DNA from: Eubacteriales Family XIII. Incertae Sedis bacterium
GTDB taxonomy: Bacteria > Bacillota > Clostridia > Peptostreptococcales > Anaerovoracaceae
Assembly: GCA_031272745.1 (NCBI GenBank)
Contig: JAISTF010000004.1
Span: 1-11,261, forward strand
Length of the DNA: 11,261 bases
Direction: 5' to 3'
The translations under genes were made by a program, and so were the position numbers. The notes below the pieces were generated by a model. It saw only the letters and a list, made by a program, of their open reading frames with translations. It was not told the origin of the DNA and searched no databases. Shown here one piece after another: positions 6,323-11,261 of the stretch (position 1 is the first letter of the stretch; the number at the start of each line of letters is the position of its first letter).

Positions 6323-7716
6323 ATGCGCGTCAGGAAAAAACAAAAATCGGGCCGCGGTTTTTGGCGGCGCTGTGGGTCGGCAAAGCCGCCGCCGCGTTCG
6401 CGCGGCTCGTCGCGCCGTCGAAAGGCAGCAACCTGCCCGGCGAGCTCGCGCTGAAGCTCGCGCCGGACATGCTCACGGGCTTTCGCGGCATCGACTTTGA
6501 AAAGGCCGTGTTCATCACGGGCACGAACGGCAAGTCGACGTCGACGAATCTGCTCGCGCACATCTTCCGCACGGCGGGGCGCAGCGTCTGTGCAAACCTC
6601 GAAGGCGCAAACCTCAAGGCCGGCGTCTGTACGGCGCTGCTGAAGCGCGCGACGGCGGGCGGGCGGCTGAAAGACGAATGGCTCATCCTCGAAGTCGACG
6701 AGCGCAGCCTCGCGGCCATCCGCGCCGCGCTGCCCGCGAAAAACCTCTGCGTCACGAATTTGCAAAAGGACCAGGTCCAGCGCAACGGCGACCCGGACTA
6801 TATCTATCAGAAGGTCAAGGCGGCCATCGCGCCGGACGTGACCGTCTACGTAAACAACGAGGAGCCGCGCAGCAAATCGCTGGAGCGGTTTGCGGGCACC
6901 GCCGTGCGCTTCGGCGTGGCCGCGCCGGTCTTCCGCCGCGAAGACGGCGCGCGCGCGGAGGACCCGTTTGCCGTGACGATGCCGTGCCCCGTATGCCACG
7001 ACGCGCTCGACTTCGGCGGGTACCACCTCGCGAACGTCGGCCCCTTCTCGTGCCCAAGCTGCGGGTTTGCGAGCGAGGCGGCTGGCGATTTTGTGATTGA
7101 AAATGTCGACGCGGAAGCGCGGACGTTCACGATAGACGGCGCGGCCTACCCGATGCCGTACACGGCGGCGCATTTCCTGTACAATTACGCGCTGGCCTCT
7201 GCGGTCGCGCTGTCGAACGGCATCGCGCCGGCCGACATCGCGCGGGCGCTCGCCACATTCGAGAACATCGGCGGGCGGTTTGAGACGTTCGCGCTCGCGG
7301 ACAAGACCGTGTCGTACGTGCGCATGAAGCAGGAAAATCCGGAGACGCTGCAGAGCGCGCTCGACGTGATCGCGGCGGACCCGCGGGAGAAAGTCTTCCT
7401 CGTCGGCCTCGACGTGGTCGACGACATCGTGCCCGCGTACAGCAACACGTTCTACGCATACGACTGCGATTTCTCCGCCGTCGCGCGGGGCGTCGAAAAA
7501 ATCATCTGCTTCGGGGAGACGGTCTGCTACGACGTGGCGCTCCGCCTGCGGTACGCGGGCGTGCCGGACGAGCGCGTCGAAATCTACGAGACGGGCGACG
7601 AGGACGCGATCCTGCGCGCGGCCGCGGCCTGCAAGTCACAGGCGGTGTATCTGATCACCCTGCTGAAAAAATTCGAGAAACTGCGTGCTCACGCGGGAGT
7701 GGCGGTCCATGAATAA
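6298..7716 (+). CDS. MurT-like Mur ligase (DUF1727 family)
   Basis: 472 residues, usual length for MurT, which together with GatD amidates D-glutamate of lipid II. The N-terminal segment FLAALWVGK...NLPGELALKL is typical. The P-loop is ITGTNGKSTST (73-83) and LEVDERS (131-137) follows. A four-cysteine zinc ribbon, inserted in the ATP domain as in MurT, is formed by C230, C233, C252 and C255. The C-terminal DUF1727 domain contains YDCDF (388-392), where MurT has DVSWxWDxDF. The first Asp of that motif, which I take as the residue that activates the GatD triad, aligns with N383. The start is ATG 6298 or ATG 6316; neither has a ribosome binding site, and the -10 box at 6297 favours 6316. It overlaps the GatD-like gene by 8 bases. 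Family certain; amidation activity doubtful. Confidence 0.88.
   Translation: MIKLRGMANARQEKTKIGPRFLAALWVGKAAAAFARLVAPSKGSNLPGELALKLAPDMLTGFRGIDFEKAVFITGTNGKSTSTNLLAHIFRTAGRSVCANLEGANLKAGVCTALLKRATAGGRLKDEWLILEVDERSLAAIRAALPAKNLCVTNLQKDQVQRNGDPDYIYQKVKAAIAPDVTVYVNNEEPRSKSLERFAGTAVRFGVAAPVFRREDGARAEDPFAVTMPCPVCHDALDFGGYHLANVGPFSCPSCGFASEAAGDFVIENVDAEARTFTIDGAAYPMPYTAAHFLYNYALASAVALSNGIAPADIARALATFENIGGRFETFALADKTVSYVRMKQENPETLQSALDVIAADPREKVFLVGLDVVDDIVPAYSNTFYAYDCDFSAVARGVEKIICFGETVCYDVALRLRYAGVPDERVEIYETGDEDAILRAAAACKSQAVYLITLLKKFEKLRAHAGVAVHE
7696..7699 (+). promoter_or_regulatory. Ribosome binding site of the GatD-like gene
   Basis: GGAG lies 9 bases before ATG 7709, inside the end of the MurT-like gene. 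It decides for ATG 7709 over the upstream GTG at 7685. Confidence 0.6.
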
Positions 7717-8506
7717 CGGCCCTGAGAAACGCTGCTGGAATGTGCTCTGGATGCTTCCCGACATCCTCTGTCTGCACGGCGGGCGCGGCGACGCGATGGC
7801 GCTCGCGCGGCAGGCGGAGACGTTCGGCGCCTGCATCGACATGCGGCGCGTATCCCGTCTTTCGGAACACATCGACTTCCTGTGGGCGGACCTGCTGCTC
7901 TTTGGGCCCGGCGAGCTCGCGGCGCTTCCGGCCGTGCGGGACGCGCTGTGGAAAGAGCAGGGCGCCTTGGACGAATACCTCGCCGCCGGCAAAGGCGTGT
8001 TCTGCACCGGCACGACGGGCGCGCTCTTCGCGAAGGAGACGCACCGCGCGGACGGGAGCGTATGGGAAGGGCTCGGGGCGCTTGACATGGTGTGCCGCGA
8101 GCGCGACATGCCATACGGCGACGATCTCGTCTTTCGCGCGCCCGGGCTCGACCGCGCGGTTTGCGGCGTGCAGATCCAGATGGTCGACACCGAGCTTGCG
8201 GAAGGGCAGGCCCCGCTCGGGGATGTGCTTTACGGCAGAGGAAACGGCGCGGGGAGCGGCGGCGCGGCGGCAGCGGAAGGCGCCGTCCGGACCGGGCTTG
8301 TGTGGACGAATGCGCTCGGGCCCGTACTTGCGAAAAATCCGTGGTTCACGCTGTGGCTGATGAAACGCTTGCTGCCGGGCGGCGAGGCGCTGCCGGAGAC
8401 GGACGACGACGACGTGTCGGTACAGTGGGGTCTTGAGACAGAGTCCGCACGGGCGATTTGGTTATTCAATGAGAAGAAGGGGAAACCGCATGCTTCCGAA
8501 ACTTGA
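7709..8506 (+). CDS. GatD-like class I glutamine amidotransferase, catalytic His missing
   Basis: 265 residues, similar in order and length to GatD, the glutaminase partner of MurT. Recognisable blocks are LCLHGGRGDAMALARQAE (20-37; GatD has a GDRGN-like loop), DLLLFGPGEL (61-70), the nucleophile region GVFCTGTTGALF (C99; GatD ICGGYQLLG), GNGAGSGGAAAAEG (178-191) and NALGPVLAKNP (201-211). In GatD the last block is TYLHGPLLPKNP and its His completes the catalytic triad; here that position is Leu (L203). The cysteine is kept but its flanking Gly-Tyr-Gln is changed. Ammonia release from glutamine is therefore uncertain. The gene is tightly coupled: it overlaps the MurT-like gene by 8 and the racemase gene by 17 bases. 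It may be a structural partner of the ligase, or use another His. Family fairly sure. Confidence 0.82.
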   Translation: MNNGPEKRCWNVLWMLPDILCLHGGRGDAMALARQAETFGACIDMRRVSRLSEHIDFLWADLLLFGPGELAALPAVRDALWKEQGALDEYLAAGKGVFCTGTTGALFAKETHRADGSVWEGLGALDMVCRERDMPYGDDLVFRAPGLDRAVCGVQIQMVDTELAEGQAPLGDVLYGRGNGAGSGGAAAAEGAVRTGLVWTNALGPVLAKNPWFTLWLMKRLLPGGEALPETDDDDVSVQWGLETESARAIWLFNEKKGKPHASET

Positions 8507-9587
8507 AATCCGGGCGCAGGGCATCCTGCACAACATCCGCGCGCTGAAGGCGCTCGCGGCGCGGCGCGGCATCGCGCTGAGTTTCGTGACGAAGGGGCTT
8601 GTCGCGGACGAGCGCCTGATGCGGATGATCCTCGACGGCGGCGTGGACAGCGTCTGCGAATCGCGCGTGCAAAACTTGGAGAAGTTGTTCGGGCCCGGCG
8701 GGCCGTTGGCGCAGGAGCCCTACGCGGGCGTCGAGAAATGGCTGATCCGCACGCCGCTGCCGAGCGACGCGGCGGACGTCGTGCGCTATGCCGACGTGAG
8801 TCTCAACTCGGAGCGCGTGACGCTCGAAGCGCTTTCCGGCGAGGCGCTGAAGCAGGGGCGCGCGCACAAGGTCGTGCTGATGGCAGAGCTCGGGGAGCTG
8901 CGCGAGGGGGCGTTGCCGGAGGAACTCATCGAGCTGTGCAAGGTGGCCGAGTCGCTGCCCGGCGTCGAGCTGCACGGCATCGGCGCGAACCTCAGCTGCC
9001 TCAACGCCATCGTGCCGGACGAGAGGAATATGGGCGCGCTCGCGCTGACCGTGCGCGAGGCCGAAGCGCAGCTTGGGCGCAAGCTGGCCTGCATTTCGGG
9101 CGGCAGCACGAGCACGGTGCGCATGCTCGAAGAGGGCACGCTGCCGCCGGAGATCAACCACCTGCGCCTCGGCGAGGCGATGCTCATCGGCAACGTCGCC
9201 TGCTACGACGTGCCGTTTGCGGGTGCGCGGACGGACAATTTCCTTTTGACGGCCGAGGTCATCGAGGTGAAGGAGAAGCCCGCGGTGCCCTGGGGCTGCC
9301 GCATCGACGCGCCGACCGGTGCCTTCGTCCCCGTCGGCAAGGAAGGGCCCGCCGTGCGGAAGCGCGCGCTCATCGGCGTCGGCTACCAGGACATGGACAT
9401 CCGCGAGTCGCAGCCGCTGGAGCCCGGGCTCGTGCTCGTCGACGGCACGAGCGACTGCTTCGTCTGCGACGTGACCGATTGCCCGCGCGCCCTCGCGCCC
9501 GGCGACTTTGTGCGGTTTTCGCTGAAATACCACGCGATGGTGCAGGCGATGGCGGTGGACAGTGTGGAGAAAGTTATTGTAGAATAG
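8490..9587 (+). CDS. Ornithine/alanine racemase-family PLP enzyme (Orr-like)
   Basis: 365 residues of the fold-III PLP racemase family close to clostridial ornithine racemase. The PLP lysine is K35 in SFVTKGLVAD. Other family blocks are GGVDSVCESRVQNLEKL (50-66), ADVSLNSE (101-108), LMAELGELREG (130-140), GIGANLSCLNAIVPDERN (163-180), ISGGSTSTVRML (202-213), HLRLGEAMLIG (224-234), EVIEVKEKPAVP (256-267) and IGVGYQDMD (295-303). The reaction is L/D interconversion of an amino acid, with ornithine, lysine or alanine all possible; the substrate cannot be read from sequence. ATG 8490 is preceded by an AAGGGGA-like site, and the gene overlaps the end of the GatD-like gene by 17 bases, so co-translation is likely. 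Its place beside three Mur/Gat proteins suggests it supplies a D-amino acid to them (inference). Confidence 0.87.
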   Translation: MLPKLEIRAQGILHNIRALKALAARRGIALSFVTKGLVADERLMRMILDGGVDSVCESRVQNLEKLFGPGGPLAQEPYAGVEKWLIRTPLPSDAADVVRYADVSLNSERVTLEALSGEALKQGRAHKVVLMAELGELREGALPEELIELCKVAESLPGVELHGIGANLSCLNAIVPDERNMGALALTVREAEAQLGRKLACISGGSTSTVRMLEEGTLPPEINHLRLGEAMLIGNVACYDVPFAGARTDNFLLTAEVIEVKEKPAVPWGCRIDAPTGAFVPVGKEGPAVRKRALIGVGYQDMDIRESQPLEPGLVLVDGTSDCFVCDVTDCPRALAPGDFVRFSLKYHAMVQAMAVDSVEKVIVE

Positions 9588-9627
9588 GGCGGGAACGCAG
9601 CAACGGTACGGAAAGGAAGGTTTGGAA

Positions 9628-9921
9628 ATGGCAATCGGCGTAATCTGCAAGGACACCATCAAAGCGGGGCAAAAGGCGGCGTACCTCGCGCACATGGCGG
9701 AAATGATCCGCCTCACGCACGAGGAGGACGGCTGCCTCGCCTACGATTTGTACGAGCCCGAGGGCGGCTCGGAGACCGACCTCGTGATGATCGAGCTCTG
9801 GGAGACGAAGGAAGCGCTCGACAAGCACATGGCCAGCGAGCACTTCCAACGCCTGATCCCCGGCGGCGACATCTACAAGGCCGCCCCGACGGACATCAAG
9901 ATATTCAGCAAAGTGTCCTGA
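9628..9921 (+). CDS. ABM-domain protein, putative quinol monooxygenase (YgiN-like)
   Basis: A 97-residue single antibiotic-biosynthesis-monooxygenase domain, a dimeric ferredoxin-like fold. Motifs are EEDGCLAYDLYEP (32-44, family EPGCLxYxxY) and the ELWETKEALDKHMASEHFQRL stretch (56-76) with H67 and H72. Proteins of this kind oxidise quinols or act as small cofactor-free monooxygenases; others are only dimeric binding proteins. ATG 9628 has AAGGAAGG (9613-9620) 7 bases upstream and is preferred to TTG 9622. It follows the racemase by 40 bases on the same strand, so it is probably the last gene of the Mur-like operon, though a role in that pathway is not evident. Confidence 0.88.
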   Translation: MAIGVICKDTIKAGQKAAYLAHMAEMIRLTHEEDGCLAYDLYEPEGGSETDLVMIELWETKEALDKHMASEHFQRLIPGGDIYKAAPTDIKIFSKVS

Positions 9922-9955
9922 AGCCGGGCTTCGGAACCCTGCGGTGCAATCCGAA
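9920..9955. terminator. Weak hairpins between convergent genes
   Basis: GAAGC/GCTTC (9920-9932) and the alternative TTCGGA/TCCGAA (9930-9955) could form in the 38-bp gap between the monooxygenase and aminotransferase genes. No T run directly follows on either strand, so termination is only a guess. Confidence 0.25.
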
Positions 9956-9959
9956 TAAG

Positions 9960-11039
9960 TCAGTAAAAAGTTTTGTTCAAAATCACGAATTCCGCGACGC
10001 TGTCGCAGACGGCCTGAATCTCCTCGTCGGTCATGCCGACGTAGATCGGCAGGCGCACGAGGCGCTCGCTTTCGCGCGTCGCGTAGCGATCCTCGCCGCA
10101 AAACCGGCCCGCGAGCCCGGCGTCGGCGTCGTGCAGCGGCATGGGGTGAAAGGCGGACTCGATGTTTGCGAAGCGCAGGTAGCCGATGAGCCGCGTGCGT
10201 TCGTCAAGGTCTTTCACCTTGACATAGAAAAGGTGGCCGCCGTGCACGCAGCCGTCCGGCACGACCGGCAGGTCGATGAGGCCTTTGTCCTCGGGGCCGA
10301 GGTCGCGCAGGGTTTCGTAATACAGATTCCATATCCGCCGCCGGTCGTCCGCGATTTTTTTGGCCAGCTCGAATCGACTCCAAAGCAGCGCGCAGAAGGA
10401 TTCGCCGGGGAACAAGGGCTTCAGGTGTTCCGCCGCCGGGATCGCGCGCCGCGCCGTGAGCGCGCCGCCCTCGCCCGTGACAAGGTTTTCCGGGTCGTGG
10501 AAAAAGAAGCAGCCGAAGTCCCCGATGCCACCGCACGGCCGGCCTTTGTAGCTCGCGTACATGGCGTGGGCCGCGTCCTCGACGATGCGCAGGTTGCGGC
10601 GGCCGGCGATTTCCAGGATTGTGTCCATCTCGCAGGACACGCCCGCGAAATGGTGCGCGACGAGGGCCTTCGTACGCGGCGTGACCGCCGCCTCGATCAG
10701 CGTCTCGTCGATGTTCATCGTGTCGGGGCGGATGTCGACGAAGACGAGCTCTGCGCCGCGCTGCCGGAACGCCCGCGCGGTCACTGCCGAGCAGGCCGCC
10801 GGCAGAATGACCTCGTCTCCGGGCCCGACACCGCAGAGCCGCGCCGCGAGTTCCGCGGCCTTCGCGCCGTTTTTCACGATCACCGCCTGCGGCACGCCCG
10901 CCGCGTCCTTCAACCATTCCATGCAAAGGCGCGTATAGTATTCGCCGCTGCCCGCGTGGCCGGCATCAATCACGTCTGAAATATAGTCTGCTGCAAGTCC
11001 GGGCACATACGGACGGGAAAGCGGAATCTTCATCTGCAT
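9960..11039 (-). CDS. WecE/DegT-family aminotransferase homologue lacking the PLP lysine
   Basis: 359 residues, closely matching E. coli WecE (dTDP-4-amino-4,6-dideoxygalactose transaminase) in long blocks: FVDIRPDTMNIDETLIEAAVT (100-120), HFAGVSCEMDTI (130-141), VEDAAH (153-158), VPDGCVHGGHLFYVKVKDLDERT (260-282) and GEDRYATRESERLVRLP (315-331). At the catalytic position WecE has HETKNY; here it is HDPENL, with Glu (E184) for Lys. The PLP-phosphate loop SCTAS is NGAKA (57-61). About 20 residues with the GTNR...SDLQAA region are missing after residue 207, so the protein is 17 shorter than WecE. It therefore may be a pseudoenzyme, or a PLP-independent or binding protein, possibly tied to sugar nucleotide metabolism. 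ATG 11039 coincides with the predicted transcription start; ATG 11033 is an alternative. No ribosome binding site is seen. Confidence 0.85.
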   Translation of the reverse strand: MQMKIPLSRPYVPGLAADYISDVIDAGHAGSGEYYTRLCMEWLKDAAGVPQAVIVKNGAKAAELAARLCGVGPGDEVILPAACSAVTARAFRQRGAELVFVDIRPDTMNIDETLIEAAVTPRTKALVAHHFAGVSCEMDTILEIAGRRNLRIVEDAAHAMYASYKGRPCGGIGDFGCFFFHDPENLVTGEGGALTARRAIPAAEHLKPLFPGESFCALLWSRFELAKKIADDRRRIWNLYYETLRDLGPEDKGLIDLPVVPDGCVHGGHLFYVKVKDLDERTRLIGYLRFANIESAFHPMPLHDADAGLAGRFCGEDRYATRESERLVRLPIYVGMTDEEIQAVCDSVAEFVILNKTFY

Positions 11040-11045
11040 GAGGTG

Positions 11046-11075
11046 ATTTTAGCGCAATGGGCGGGGGCTCGTCAA
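11046..11075 (-). promoter_or_regulatory. Promoter of the aminotransferase-like gene, leaderless
   Basis: TTGACG (11070-11075) and TAAAAT (11046-11051) on the minus strand each match at 5 of 6 positions, with an 18-base spacer. The seventh base after the -10 is the A of ATG 11039. Confidence 0.65.
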
Positions 11076-11092
11076 GAGGATTGTAAATGATG

Positions 11093-11098
11093 TATAAT
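11093..11098 (+). promoter_or_regulatory. -10 box of the exported protein gene
   Basis: A perfect TATAAT. The expected -35 region (about 11070-11075) reads CGTCAA, a poor match, but it is the same place as the minus-strand -35 box, so the two promoters share it. Transcription near 11105 gives a leader of about 39 bases with GGAG (11133-11136) 7 bases before ATG 11144. Confidence 0.5.
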
Positions 11099-11143
11099 GG
11101 TCACAACGGTTGCGTTTTGTGGGTCACAGATGGGAGACGCGCG

Positions 11144-11261
11144 ATGAAAAAGATTCGGAGAAGAGCATGGACGCTGCTGCTGGCGGCGGTCGTGGCGGCG
11201 GCGATGCTGGCGCCGGCGGGGGTCGCGTTTGCGGCGACCGTGCCGGTCAGCGGCAACACCT
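11144..11261 (+). CDS. N-terminus of a secreted protein, truncated by the window end
   Basis: Only 39 codons are present. They encode a classic signal peptide: a basic N-region (MKKIRRRAW), a hydrophobic Leu/Ala/Val core (residues 10-27), and an AFA-A signal peptidase I site at about residue 30/31, followed by the polar mature start TVPVSGNT. The GGAG ribosome binding site 7 bases upstream and the TATAAT at 11093 support the start. The product is exported, perhaps a surface or cell-wall protein, but the family cannot be named from this part. Confidence 0.8.
   Translation, partial: MKKIRRRAWTLLLAAVVAAAMLAPAGVAFAATVPVSGNT

Noticed and set aside
6286..7173. Upstream extension of the MurE-like frame to an 815-residue protein on the minus strand
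   Set aside because: The extra part is antisense to the MurT-like gene, is Arg-rich and shows no domain; MurE homology begins at about 6285.
7685..7708. GTG start for the GatD-like gene
   Set aside because: ATG 7709 has GGAG at 9 bases and the usual GatD N-terminus begins after it.
8466..9716. 416-residue open frame on the minus strand
   Set aside because: It is antisense to the racemase gene, His/Arg-rich as expected for the shadow of a GC-rich gene, and has no recognisable domain.

Overview
The window looks like a chromosomal segment of a GC-rich bacterium, probably a Gram-positive anaerobe. Supporting signs are an AAGGAGG-type ribosome binding site, MurT/GatD-like and ornithine-racemase-like genes, and many promoters whose -10 box lies about 7 bases before the start codon. 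The exact phylum cannot be read from the sequence: Clostridia-like and Actinobacteria-like gene families occur side by side.

Region 1 (1-3425) is less GC-rich by eye (bases 3181-3240 are 28/60 G+C; bases 9061-9120 are 42/60) and looks like an inserted cassette. Two 67-bp imperfect palindromes (26-92 and 3301-3367) bracket it; they share their outer ends and begin and end in TA. Between them lie a DUF559/AbiEi-like gene with a nuclease-type C-terminal domain (204-1088, +) and, converging on it, a two-gene operon (3122 to 1121, -). The operon encodes a glycine/alanine-zipper, probably membrane-active protein and a helical protein of unknown family. This is a candidate defence or mobile cassette, but its function is not established.

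Region 2 (3426-4772) holds a Cof-type HAD phosphatase (-) and a divergent hot-dog acyl-CoA thioesterase (+). The thioesterase 3' end overlaps the next gene antisense by 47 bp.

Region 3 (4726-9921) is the most interesting part. A MurE-like ligase (-) is divergent, with only 12 bp between start codons, from an operon of a MurT-like ligase, a GatD-like amidotransferase, an ornithine/alanine racemase-family PLP enzyme and a small ABM-domain monooxygenase. The first three operon genes overlap. The Mur/Gat proteins depart from the canonical motifs. The MurE-like protein has ASPR where DNPR is expected. The GatD-like protein keeps its cysteine but has Leu in the catalytic His position. The MurT-like protein has Asn where the GatD-activating Asp is expected. 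I infer a paralogous peptide-ligase system using a D-amino acid, distinct from housekeeping peptidoglycan synthesis. The MurE-like gene also carries an in-frame palindromic repeat coding for about 20 extra residues.

Region 4 (9960-11261) has a WecE/DegT-family aminotransferase (-) whose PLP lysine position is Glu and which lacks an internal segment. From a shared divergent promoter region, the start of a secreted protein (+) runs off the end of the window.
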